Shown here piece by piece: positions 1-6,340 of a stretch of DNA of 6,340 nucleotides (positions are counted from its first letter, which is position 1; every line of letters begins with the position of its first letter). The position numbers and the translations under genes were made by a program. The notes below the pieces were generated by a model, which worked only from the letters and a program-made list of their open reading frames with translations, was not told where the DNA came from and searched no databases. This DNA is from CALHAX01 sp039816705 (GTDB taxonomy: Bacteria; Pseudomonadota; Alphaproteobacteria; Rhizobiales; CALHAX01). The stretch covers positions 1 to 6,340 of the forward strand of contig JBCBXF010000187.1 of the NCBI GenBank assembly GCA_039816705.1. Direction: 5' to 3'.

Positions 1-650
1 GTCAGATCTTCCGTGCGATGATGAACATGCGCCGGCAGGGCGTTCGCGGAGGCGGTGGCTTGCGAAGGGTGGTCGTCAAAATCAGAGTGGACAAGGACGG
101 TGGTCATGCCGCGCGCGTGGGCCGGCGCGAGATTATGCGGCAGATCCTCGAACATCGCGGCGCGTGACGGATCGACGTTATGATCAGTGAGAAACTGCTC
201 GAACGCTTTGTCCTCCGGCTTCGGTACATAGTTGGCTGCCTTGATGTCGAAGACGCCATCGAACGCATCAAGAATACCAATCTTTCCTGCGACGCCTTCG
301 GCATGGGCCACTGATCCGTTGGTGTAGATCAGCTTTCGGCCGGGCAGCGCGCGGATCGCAGCACCGAGTTCTGGATTTTCCTCCAGACGCGAGTGATCGA
401 TGTCGTGGACGAAGGAGAGAAACTTATCAGGCTCGAGATCATGCGCCTGCATCAGCCCAGACAGTGTTGTGCCGTATTTGAGGTAGTAGTCGTGGCGAAT
501 GCGCTTGGCTTCGGCGAGATCGACGTTGAGGAACTCTTTGATGAACGTATTCATCTTGTCAGAGACGAGTTCGAAGAGATTGCAGCTTGATGGATAGAGC
601 GTGTTGTCGAGATCGAAGACCCAAATGTCCGTTCTGGCAAAATCGCTCAT
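1..650 (-). CDS. HAD-family pyrimidine 5'-nucleotidase (3' end outside window)
   Basis: A haloacid dehalogenase-superfamily phosphatase of the pyrimidine 5'-nucleotidase type, expected to dephosphorylate nucleoside monophosphates in the cytoplasm; the exact substrate cannot be read from sequence. Visible are 216 codons, open to the window edge. HAD motif I is FDLDNTLY at residues 12-19 (nucleophile Asp13, general acid Asp15), motif II is IYTNGS at 108-113 (Thr110), motif III is Lys144 in VPKPED, and motif IV is FEDLPHNL at 167-174 (Glu168, Asp169). A helical cap lies between motifs I and II. Family members run to about 230-240 residues, so perhaps 15-25 residues are missing. The ATG at 650 overlaps the argB stop as ATGA, and GAGG (662-659) sits 8 nt upstream, so translation is probably coupled to argB. 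The family assignment is strong; substrate and physiological role are inferred. Confidence 0.92.
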   Translation of the reverse strand, partial: MSDFARTDIWVFDLDNTLYPSSCNLFELVSDKMNTFIKEFLNVDLAEAKRIRHDYYLKYGTTLSGLMQAHDLEPDKFLSFVHDIDHSRLEENPELGAAIRALPGRKLIYTNGSVAHAEGVAGKIGILDAFDGVFDIKAANYVPKPEDKAFEQFLTDHNVDPSRAAMFEDLPHNLAPAHARGMTTVLVHSDFDDHPSQATASANALPAHVHHRTEDL

Positions 651-1543
651 GCGTCGCGCCTCAAAAGTGTACCGGCGCCATGGACGGTGAGCAGTTCGAG
701 CAGCACAGCGTGGGGCACCTTTCCGTTCAGGATCACGACAGCCTCCACGCCTGCCTCGATCACGGAGAGACAACTCTCGATCTTCGGGATCATTCCGCCG
801 GAAATCGTTTCGTTCGCGATGAGTGCGCGCGCTTCCTCGGCGGTCAACTCGGCGACCAGTGAACCGGATTTGTCGAGCACACCAGGCACATCCGTGAGCA
901 GAAGAAGTCGTTTGGCCTGCATCGCAGAAGCGAGTGCTCCGGCAAACGTGTCTGCATTGACGTTGTAGGTCGCGCCATCAGGACCGCTCGCTGTCGGCGC
1001 GATCACAGGGATCAGATCAGATCGCGTCAGAATGTTGACGACGTGCGGATCGACCGTTTCAGGCTCGCCGACAAAGCCGAGGTCGACCGCCTGCATGAGG
1101 TTTGACTCCGGGTCTGGCGCTTCGCGGGTCAGCTTGCGCACGCGCATCAGGCCGCCATCCTTGCCGGAAATCCCGACTGCGCGGCCGCCTTCCGCATTGA
1201 TCGCCGCGACGATGGATTTGTTGATCGAGCCAGCCAAGACCATTTCGACGACGCTGATTGTGTCGCCATCGGTCACCCGCAGGCCGTCGCGAAACTCGCT
1301 CTTGATCTGCAGCCGGTCGAGCATCCCGCCGATCTGCGGTCCGCCGCCGTGCACGACGACCGGGTTCACGCCGGACTGCTTGAGAAGCACAATGTCGCGG
1401 GCAAAGCGGGACGACAGCTCGGCGTCGCCCATTGCATGACCGCCGTACTTCACGACCACCGTCTGGCGGTCATAGCGTTGCATATGTGGCAACGCTTCGG
1501 ACAGCAATTCGGCCTGGGTCTGGGCATCAATGTGTTGAGACAT
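647..1543 (-). CDS. argB: Acetylglutamate kinase
   Basis: Phosphorylates N-acetyl-L-glutamate with ATP, the second step of arginine synthesis, in the cytoplasm. The 298-residue length is typical. Amino-acid kinase fold motifs are all present: KYGGHAM at 32-38 (phosphate-binding Lys32), HGGGPQI at 65-71, the acetylglutamate-binding Arg89 in GLRVTD, NVNADTFAGALA near 194-205, LLTDVPGVL at 215-223, and GGMIPK at 249-254 (Lys254). An N-terminal helix (about residues 5-25) and a C-terminal VHGAGT (287-292) are features of hexameric, arginine-inhibited kinases, so feedback inhibition by arginine is likely. The ATG at 1543 is chosen because it gives the usual N-terminus; an in-frame TTG at 1585 would add 14 Arg/Asn-rich residues and lies inside the candidate promoter. 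No clear Shine-Dalgarno precedes 1543. It is the first gene of a two-gene unit with the HAD gene (ATGA overlap) and is divergent from the Clp N-domain gene. Confidence 0.98.
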   Translation of the reverse strand: MSQHIDAQTQAELLSEALPHMQRYDRQTVVVKYGGHAMGDAELSSRFARDIVLLKQSGVNPVVVHGGGPQIGGMLDRLQIKSEFRDGLRVTDGDTISVVEMVLAGSINKSIVAAINAEGGRAVGISGKDGGLMRVRKLTREAPDPESNLMQAVDLGFVGEPETVDPHVVNILTRSDLIPVIAPTASGPDGATYNVNADTFAGALASAMQAKRLLLLTDVPGVLDKSGSLVAELTAEEARALIANETISGGMIPKIESCLSVIEAGVEAVVILNGKVPHAVLLELLTVHGAGTLLRRDA

Positions 1544-1835
1544 GGTGGTGCCGAAGTTGTGACGATTTCGCGGGCGACGTCTCAATCCGGGTGAGGTCCA
1601 GTAAAGTCAAGCGAGCTGACGTGCGAGCGCGATCTACAAGTGCACATGACATACGCTCGGGCGGCCGACTACCAGATGGCGTATGCAACCTGACATCGTG
1701 TTCGCTTGCGTTCTTGTCGCTGCCCAATTTTTGGTTCAAGGCTGACGCACCGCAGATCGAGATTGTCGAGGTGCAGCGCTGGAGAGGCGTGCCACGACTG
1801 ACAGTGTCCGCGGCGTTCATGGGGTGGCCGTGCGT
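1544..1835. other. Divergent intergenic region
   Basis: About 290 bp between the divergent argB and Clp N-domain genes. It should contain promoters in both directions. Apart from the candidate argB promoter, I see no convincing -35/-10 pair on the plus strand. A short interrupted palindrome (CCAA-TTT-TTGG, 1724-1734) is too small to call an operator. Open frames crossing this region have no recognisable protein character. Confidence 0.6.
1582..1610 (-). promoter_or_regulatory. Candidate argB promoter
   Basis: On the minus strand, CTTGACT (TTGACT at 1610-1605) is a good alphaproteobacterial -35 element. Seventeen bases further is GATTGA (1587-1582), a weak -10. A start near 1575 would leave a leader of about 30 nt to the argB ATG. 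A local promoter is expected because argB is cut off from engB by two plus-strand genes. The -35 is convincing by eye; the -10 is not. Confidence 0.35.
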
Positions 1836-3434
1836 ATGAATGATGTGGCGCGACAGGAGCTCGGCTGGGTCCGCCTCAGCCGTCGGCTGACCGATACCGT
1901 AGCGCGTGCCGCCATGTTTGCCGGTGAGCAGCAGCACGGTGAAGTCACGCTGGATCATCTTGTTCTCGCGCTGGTCGATGACACCGACGCGGCGCGGGTG
2001 CTTGAAGCGAATGGCGTCAACGTCGCCCGCTTTCGCGATTTCACAGCCCGTTACCTTGCTGCGGTGGAGAGCATTCCGGCGGTCGAAACGCCGATGCCTG
2101 ACGCCGCGATGCACCGGATTTTCGATGTATCCTCGGCGGCAGCGCAATCGTCTAATCGCGATGAGATCGATGGAGCGCTTGTTGTTGCCGCGATCATTGG
2201 TGAGGGCACGAGCAACGCCGCATTGATGCTGCGCCAGCACGGCCTGCGGCTTGATGATGAGGTGAGCGAGGCTGACCCGAGAGATCTTGAGGCGTCGTCA
2301 GAGGCGCCGTTTGCTGCTCATGGAGCCGAGTTACCTGCTTCGGCGACGCGCGAAGACCTGAGCGACGTGCATGCCCTACTCTCTCAACCGATCGTCTCCC
2401 GAAGAGAGGCTATCACGGCGCCGCAGCCGCCTCGGGCATCCAGCCCCGCGACGCCTTATCAGACGGTCCCGGCACTGGAGACGCCGACTTTGACACGGAC
2501 CCGGCTACGACAGCCGGCGCCGCGCCGGCAGGTCAATGGCAGCGGACATTCGGCTGCGCAGCCGACACCAAAAGCTGTCATCCAGCCAAACATTGCGCCG
2601 CCGAATGGTCCAGCGGGACCGGCAGTCGATGCGTCGGTCCGATCGGTAGGTTCAGCGCCTGCGTCCGTGGCTGCTGTCACACCGCCGCCAGTGCGTGCCA
2701 CCGCGGACGCTCCGGTTGCGCCGCCGCCGCGTCCCTTTCCCTCGCCCCCGTTCCCTGAAACGCCGACATCCAAGCCCACGTCGAGATCTGGAATGGGAGA
2801 CGCACCGTCGCGGATTTCTCCGCCACCTGCCCCGTCGGTTTCTGGTGAGGTGGATGATTGGGACGGAGCGGATGACCCGGTCAGCACGGTCGACGGCGTG
2901 GTGCAGCTTGAGGACAATATCCTCACGGAGATTATTCCTTCGAAGGTACGGCTCGGTGTGACGGAGCGGGTCGAGATCCGCGTGATGAACGCCGATATCG
3001 ACGAGTTGACCGGGCAGTTCGAGGGCCGCGATCTTGCGATCAGTGGAGCGTCGCTGGTCTCGCGGTCGCTCAGTCTGCGACTGCGGTCGCCGTCCGGCAG
3101 CTTCACCATCGAACCGCGCTCGCCGGAGGTGCAATGGTTTGAGCCGAATGCAGCACCGGCAGACGACGATTCCACCAGTTGGCGCTGGCAGATCACGGCC
3201 ACGAAATCCGGCGTTGGTCGGCTGCAGCTTTTCGCAACGGCGCGCATCGTGACACGTGATGGTGTCGTGCTTCAGACGGCGTTACCGGAGCAGATGGTCG
3301 AGGTGCGCATTGTTCGTGGTGTCGGAGCCGTCATGCAGCGGCTGTTTGCGCTCGGTTTGTTTTTCGCCGGAGGGCTTGTCCTCGGTTTGGCGGCGCGACC
3401 GGCCTATCGGTTTCTTCTACCGTTCATTGAATAG
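1836..3434 (+). CDS. Membrane-anchored Clp N-domain protein lacking an ATPase
   Basis: A 532-residue protein of unknown function. Residues 18-74 form a first Clp N repeat (starting LTDTVARAA, with VTLDHLVLALV at 37-47 and VLEANGVN at 55-62). Residues 88-137 form a second repeat (MHRIFDVSSAAAQ, ALVVAAII, LRQHG), as in the ClpA/ClpB/ClpC substrate- and adaptor-binding domain. No Walker A or B motif follows. Residues about 145-350 are a disordered Pro/Ala/Ser/Thr linker, densest in Pro at 282-332. Residues about 355-494 look like a beta-rich domain containing SWRWQITATKSG (448-459) and ending LPEQMVEVRI. A hydrophobic segment at 503-519 (LFALGLFFAGGLVLGLA) ends 13 residues from the C-terminus, so it is probably tail-anchored with the rest cytoplasmic. 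The ATG at 1836 is preferred because GGGTGG (1822-1827) sits suitably upstream; GTG at 1824 or 1830 is possible and adds up to four residues. The domain calls are firm for Clp N and the membrane segment, tentative for the beta domain. Confidence 0.9.
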   Translation: MNDVARQELGWVRLSRRLTDTVARAAMFAGEQQHGEVTLDHLVLALVDDTDAARVLEANGVNVARFRDFTARYLAAVESIPAVETPMPDAAMHRIFDVSSAAAQSSNRDEIDGALVVAAIIGEGTSNAALMLRQHGLRLDDEVSEADPRDLEASSEAPFAAHGAELPASATREDLSDVHALLSQPIVSRREAITAPQPPRASSPATPYQTVPALETPTLTRTRLRQPAPRRQVNGSGHSAAQPTPKAVIQPNIAPPNGPAGPAVDASVRSVGSAPASVAAVTPPPVRATADAPVAPPPRPFPSPPFPETPTSKPTSRSGMGDAPSRISPPPAPSVSGEVDDWDGADDPVSTVDGVVQLEDNILTEIIPSKVRLGVTERVEIRVMNADIDELTGQFEGRDLAISGASLVSRSLSLRLRSPSGSFTIEPRSPEVQWFEPNAAPADDDSTSWRWQITATKSGVGRLQLFATARIVTRDGVVLQTALPEQMVEVRIVRGVGAVMQRLFALGLFFAGGLVLGLAARPAYRFLLPFIE

Positions 3435-3509
3435 CTGTTAGGTCCAACCTGATCTGGCGCGATCCGATCTGCGGCGGTTTTGCACAAATGTTTCTTCCCG
3501 TTGCGGACG

Positions 3510-3524
3510 TTAAACCATCGTTAA
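3510..3524 (+). promoter_or_regulatory. CtrA-type binding box
   Basis: TTAA (3510-3513), seven bases, TTAA (3521-3524): an exact match to the full CtrA consensus TTAA-N7-TTAA, with the CCAT/CCAC context often seen after each half (TTAAACCAT, TTAACCAC). It lies in the 141 bp non-coding gap, 51 bp before the preferred start of the 85-residue gene and overlapping where the -35 would be. CtrA is the cell-cycle response regulator of Alphaproteobacteria; it could activate or repress this gene. An 8-bp palindrome GCGATCGC follows at 3529-3536. Confidence 0.6.
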
Positions 3525-3536
3525 CCACGCGATCGC

Positions 3537-3542
3537 TACAAC
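3537..3542 (+). promoter_or_regulatory. Candidate -10 of the small gene
   Basis: TACAAC matches TATAAT at four of six positions and lies 12 bases after the end of the CtrA-type box, a sensible geometry for a CtrA-controlled promoter in which the box replaces the -35. Transcription would begin near 3549, leaving a leader of roughly 27 nt before the ATG at 3576. Found by eye only. Confidence 0.35.
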
Positions 3543-3575
3543 TGGCATGGTCGTGTGATGCAGCGTGGTGAAACA

Positions 3576-3833
3576 ATGTCGAACAAAACTGTCGGTCAAC
3601 CCAATGTCAGCACAGCCTCTGTCGGCGATGTCGGCACAGTGCTGCGCGCGATCGAAACCGATGCGGGCACGGGACGTGCCGCTTCGGTTCTTGCAGAGAC
3701 GGCTGCTAAGCGCGATGAAGCGATCATGTGCCTTCGGTTGATCGCCGGGCTCAATCCGTCGCTGCGTGAGAAGGCCGAAAAGACGATCACCGAGCTTTCC
3801 AAGATCCCGTTTCCAGCCACGGACGAGCACTGA
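3576..3833 (+). CDS. Small hypothetical protein, 85 residues
   Basis: I do not recognise this protein. It starts MSNKTVGQPNVS, has a polar, Thr/Ser/Val/Gly-rich N-terminal third (residues 1-20), and continues with what look like helices: about 19-28 (DVGTVLRAIE), 33-58 (AASVLAETAAKRDEAIMCLR and following) and 61-75 (PSLREKAEKTITELS). There is a single Cys (Cys52), no signal peptide and no membrane segment, so a small, mainly helical cytoplasmic protein is likely. The ATG at 3576 is chosen because GGTGA (3567-3571) sits at Shine-Dalgarno distance and the candidate promoter gives a short leader; GTG 3555 or ATG 3558 in frame would add up to seven residues but leave almost no leader. It lies 141 bp after the Clp N-domain gene on the same strand, but the CtrA-type box between them suggests its own promoter. 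It converges with engB. It is probably a real gene because of the ribosome binding site, upstream control signals and sensible protein character. Confidence 0.68.
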   Translation: MSNKTVGQPNVSTASVGDVGTVLRAIETDAGTGRAASVLAETAAKRDEAIMCLRLIAGLNPSLREKAEKTITELSKIPFPATDEH

Positions 3834-3841
3834 TTTTTTTT
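3834..3841 (+). other. T8 tract after the small gene's stop
   Basis: Eight T residues directly follow the TGA of the 85-residue gene, in the 55-bp gap between convergent genes. This is where a terminator is expected, but the only hairpin upstream (3808-3825, interrupted 3+2 bp stem inside the coding end) is weak and ends 8 nt too early. It may help transcription end, but I do not call it an intrinsic terminator. Confidence 0.3.
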
Positions 3842-3888
3842 CTGTCGTTCGTGCGCAATGATGGGCGCTGAAGTGATTGATCTGTTGA

Positions 3889-4602
3889 TCAGGCTTGTTC
3901 TTCTAGCAGCGCTTTGATGGTTGCGCGCAACTCCGGGATACCGGTCTTTTTCTCCGACGATGTCAGAAGCGGCTCCGGGTAGGCTGCAGGGTGTTTCTTG
4001 AGGGCCGCGCGCGTGCGCTGGAGCAATGCATTGGCGCCCGTGTTCCCGGCTTTTCCGCGCAGCTTGTCGGCTTTTGTCAGCACGATCTGGTATGACACGG
4101 CCGATGTGTCGAGCAGTTGCATGATCTCGACGTCGTTGGGTTTCAAGCCGTGCCTCGCGTCGATCAGCAGGAAGACGCGACGAAGCGAAACACGCCCGCG
4201 AAGGTAATCCTTGATCAGCTGTGTCCAGGTTTCGACCTTGCTGCGTGAGGTGCGAGCGTAGCCATAGCCTGGCATGTCGACCAGATAGAGTGCGTCGCCA
4301 ATCCCGAAGAAATTAATCTCCTGTGTGCGGCCCGGTGTGTTCGAGGTGCGCGCCAGATTGTTGCGGTTCGTCAGCGCGTTCAGCAGTGATGACTTGCCAA
4401 CGTTTGATCGTCCGGCGAACGCGACTTCCATCCGATCCGGCGGTGGCAGTGTAGCAACGGAGACGACGCCTTTCAGGAAGGTGCACTCTTGCGCAAACAG
4501 CAGGCGACCCCGCTCAAGCTGAGCTTTTGTGAACTCCTCGGCTGAGCCAACGGACACAGTCTGCGTTGAGGCGGCAGCTTCCTCGTCGGGCGACGCTGTC
4601 AT
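3889..4602 (-). CDS. engB: Ribosome-biogenesis GTP-binding protein EngB/YsxC
   Basis: A TrmE-Era-EngA-EngB-Septin family GTPase (also called YihA or YsxC), needed for late assembly of the large ribosomal subunit and usually essential. All G motifs are visible in 237 residues: G1 GRSNVGKS (64-71), G2 region SNTPGRTQ (87-94), G3 DMPGYGYA (109-116), G4 TKAD (176-179) and G5 SSEKKTG (215-221). The first 25 or so residues (acidic, Ala/Ser/Thr-rich) form a non-conserved extension making the protein somewhat longer than many homologues of about 200-220 residues. The ATG at 4602 lies 46 bp after the yidC stop with only a weak ribosome binding site, so it is probably in one transcript with yidC. In related genomes argB commonly comes next; here two plus-strand genes intervene and engB ends convergently with the small gene. 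Confidence 0.97.
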   Translation of the reverse strand: MTASPDEEAAASTQTVSVGSAEEFTKAQLERGRLLFAQECTFLKGVVSVATLPPPDRMEVAFAGRSNVGKSSLLNALTNRNNLARTSNTPGRTQEINFFGIGDALYLVDMPGYGYARTSRSKVETWTQLIKDYLRGRVSLRRVFLLIDARHGLKPNDVEIMQLLDTSAVSYQIVLTKADKLRGKAGNTGANALLQRTRAALKKHPAAYPEPLLTSSEKKTGIPELRATIKALLEEQA

Positions 4603-4648
4603 GGCTTGGTTGCCGCTTTTCGTTCAGACCAAAGCACGGTTTCGGCGA

Positions 4649-6340
4649 TCAGGCGTCGCCGGTTGGTTTGCCCCGCTGCATCCAAGCCAGTGACTTGCGG
4701 ATGTTGTCGAACAGCTCAACCTTCACGCCTTCGCGGGACATGATGATCCACTGCTGCGCGACTGAAAGAATATTATTCCATGTCCAGTAGATAACGAGGC
4801 CGGCCGGGAAAGACGCCAGCAGGAATGTGAAGAACACCGGCATCCACGTGAAAATGGTCTGCTGGATCGGATCCGTCGGGGCAGGATTGAGCTTCATTTG
4901 CACCCACATCGAGATTCCCATAAGCAAAGGCCAGACGCCGATCAGCAGGAATGCCGGGACGGCATAGGGCAACAGTCCGAACAGGTTAAAGATAGAGGTC
5001 GGATCGGGCGCTGAGAGATCCTGCACCCAGCCGAAAAACGGCGCATGACGCATCTCGATCGAAACGTACAGAACCTTGTAGAGCGCGAAGAATACCGGGA
5101 TTTGCAGGAGGATCGGAAGGCACCCGGCCATCGGGTTGATCTTCTCCTTTTGATACAACTCCATCATCGCCTTTTGCTGGCGTGCTCGATCGTCGCCAAA
5201 GCGCTCCTTGATGCGTTCCATTTCCGGCTGGAGCTTTTTCATCCGCCCCATCGAGACGTATGATTTGTTGGCCAGCGGGAAGAAAAGAATCTTGATCAGA
5301 ACGGTGACGAGCAGGATTGCGACACCGTAGTTTCCGATGACGTCATAGATATACTTGAGCAGCCAATAGAGCGGTTTGGTGATGAACCAGAAGTAGCCCC
5401 AGTCGACCATCAACGTGAAACGGTCGATCGACAGCTTGGTTTCGTAGGTGTCGAGGATGTCGGCGCGTTTTGCCCCGGCAAACACGTTGCCTGTGACACT
5501 CGCTTTGCCACCCGGTGCGATTGTCATGCTGCCGAGTGCATAGTTCGCCTGATAGTAGTTGGTGCCGCCAACGGCTGAGCCGACAATCTCGGCCTTGAAT
5601 TTGCGCGTTTGATCCGGCACGAGCGCGGCGCTGAAATACTTGTCGGTGATGCCGACCCAGCCACCAGTGCCTTCATAGGCGGTGCGCTTCGCCTCGATGG
5701 CATCGTCGTAGTCAACCTCGACAAGACCATCTTCCTGAAAGACTCCGAGCAGCCCTTCATGGAGAATAAAGATGTTGTCGCCTTCCGGCTCACCGTGACG
5801 CGATATGAAGGCGTACGGGAAAAGAGATTGCGCGGTGGTGCCAGTGTTCTCAACGTCCTGTCGGATGGAGAACATGTAGTTGTCATCGACCGTGATCGTG
5901 CGCGTGAAGACCAGTCCGTTTGCACCCTCGTAGCGGAGCACAAGCGGGTTGGACGGCGTCAGGGCGCCGGTGCTGGTTTGCGTCCATTTGGTCTTTGAGT
6001 CGACGATAGAACCTGTCGTGCTCGCCCAGCCATGCTCGGCGAAGTAGGTATCTGGAGCGCCTACGGGCGAGAACACGGTAATCGGCGGCGCATCGTCAGC
6101 GGTTGTCGTGCGGTACTTTGGAAGTACAACATCGTCAATTTGCGCGCCGGTGAGGTTGATCGATCCTTCGATGGCAGGGGTTTTAATGGCAACCCGTTCG
6201 CTGGCTGCCAGCGCGGCTGCGCGGGTCCGTGACGGGCCTACGACGCCCGCCGGCACGCTCTGGCCGAGGCCCGTCGGAGCGGAGCTGACGTCGCCTGGGG
6301 GCGTGACAGCCGCAGGTGCTTTGCTGGTCGTCGTCGCGCC
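4649..6340 (-). CDS. yidC: Membrane protein insertase YidC (5' end outside window)
   Basis: YidC/Oxa1/Alb3-family insertase of the inner membrane; it inserts and folds membrane proteins alone or with SecYEG. Visible are 563 codons plus stop; the frame is open to the window edge, so the start and first membrane helix (roughly 40-50 residues judging by family length) are missing. A GTG at 6256 is an internal Val, not the start. In visible numbering: Ala/Pro/Thr-rich linker 1-50; periplasmic beta-supersandwich domain about 55-305; TM2 about 336-356; the charged cytoplasmic hairpin loop about 357-405 (LQPEMERIKERFGDD); TM3 about 408-426 after NPMAGCLP; TM4-TM4/5 region about 457-486; TM5 about 495-530 with FPAGLVIYW. 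The hydrophilic-groove charge is Lys350 (VLIKILFFPL) in place of the Arg of E. coli, the usual alphaproteobacterial state. The C-terminus is a short basic tail. engB follows after 46 bp; rnpA and rpmH are expected upstream. Confidence 0.97.
   Translation of the reverse strand, partial: GATTTSKAPAAVTPPGDVSSAPTGLGQSVPAGVVGPSRTRAAALAASERVAIKTPAIEGSINLTGAQIDDVVLPKYRTTTADDAPPITVFSPVGAPDTYFAEHGWASTTGSIVDSKTKWTQTSTGALTPSNPLVLRYEGANGLVFTRTITVDDNYMFSIRQDVENTGTTAQSLFPYAFISRHGEPEGDNIFILHEGLLGVFQEDGLVEVDYDDAIEAKRTAYEGTGGWVGITDKYFSAALVPDQTRKFKAEIVGSAVGGTNYYQANYALGSMTIAPGGKASVTGNVFAGAKRADILDTYETKLSIDRFTLMVDWGYFWFITKPLYWLLKYIYDVIGNYGVAILLVTVLIKILFFPLANKSYVSMGRMKKLQPEMERIKERFGDDRARQQKAMMELYQKEKINPMAGCLPILLQIPVFFALYKVLYVSIEMRHAPFFGWVQDLSAPDPTSIFNLFGLLPYAVPAFLLIGVWPLLMGISMWVQMKLNPAPTDPIQQTIFTWMPVFFTFLLASFPAGLVIYWTWNNILSVAQQWIIMSREGVKVELFDNIRKSLAWMQRGKPTGDA

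Noticed and set aside
1543..1585. A longer argB beginning at TTG 1585
   Set aside because: It adds 14 atypical residues before the normal ArgB N-terminus and overlaps the candidate promoter.
1527..2240. A 237-codon minus-strand frame running across the argB upstream region into the Clp N-domain gene
   Set aside because: It overlaps the argB start and the conserved Clp N repeats on the other strand, and its product has no recognisable motifs.
2676..2760. Repeated CCG/CCGCC runs suggesting a DNA repeat
   Set aside because: They encode the Pro-rich linker with irregular spacing; protein low complexity rather than a DNA repeat element.
2459..3247. A 262-codon open frame on the minus strand, opposite the linker and beta domain of the Clp N-domain gene
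   Set aside because: It is a shadow of the high-GC plus-strand gene: Gly/Arg/Ser-rich with no domain character, whereas the plus frame has clear Clp N and membrane segments.
3458..3481. Possible terminator after the Clp N-domain gene (about 6-bp stem with a bulge, then GGCGGTTTT)
   Set aside because: The stem is bulged with a three-base loop and only four T residues follow at a distance; too weak to call.
3878..3891. Palindrome TGATC-TGTT-GATCA at the engB stop
   Set aside because: Only 5-bp AT-rich arms and no T tract on the minus strand; likely chance.
6254..6256. GTG as the yidC start
   Set aside because: The frame continues open to the window edge, and the first membrane helix of YidC must lie further upstream.

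Overview
The window looks like chromosomal DNA from an alphaproteobacterium, most likely of the order Hyphomicrobiales (Rhizobiales). The reasons are the minus-strand order yidC, engB, argB, HAD pyrimidine 5'-nucleotidase (a familiar arrangement in that order), the alphaproteobacterial style of the proteins (for example a Lys in YidC TM2 where E. coli has Arg), fairly high GC, and a perfect CtrA-type box TTAA-N7-TTAA. The species cannot be named from this sequence alone.

Layout from right to left on the minus strand: yidC (4649-6340, its 5' end beyond the window), engB/ysxC (3889-4602, 46 bp after yidC), then argB (647-1543) and a HAD-family pyrimidine 5'-nucleotidase gene (1-650, its 3' end beyond the window). 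argB and the HAD gene overlap by an ATGA and are surely co-translated. These are housekeeping genes: membrane protein insertion, a ribosome-assembly GTPase, the second step of arginine synthesis, and nucleotide dephosphorylation.

The unusual part is the plus-strand segment between engB and argB. It holds two genes facing the opposite way. The first (1836-3434) encodes a 532-residue protein with a double-repeat Clp N-domain, no AAA+ ATPase, a long Pro/Ala-rich linker, a beta-rich domain and a C-terminal membrane segment. It therefore looks like a membrane-tethered substrate- or adaptor-binding module rather than an unfoldase. The second (3576-3833) encodes an 85-residue protein I do not recognise, preceded by the CtrA box, a plausible -10 and a good ribosome binding site. 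This pair cuts the housekeeping block in two, so argB should need its own promoter; a candidate lies just upstream of it (1582-1610). The small gene and engB converge, with 55 bp between their stop codons.

No tRNA, rRNA, CRISPR array, insertion sequence or convincing intrinsic terminator was seen. The best candidates for something undescribed are the ATPase-less, membrane-anchored Clp N-domain protein and its small, possibly cell-cycle-controlled neighbour.
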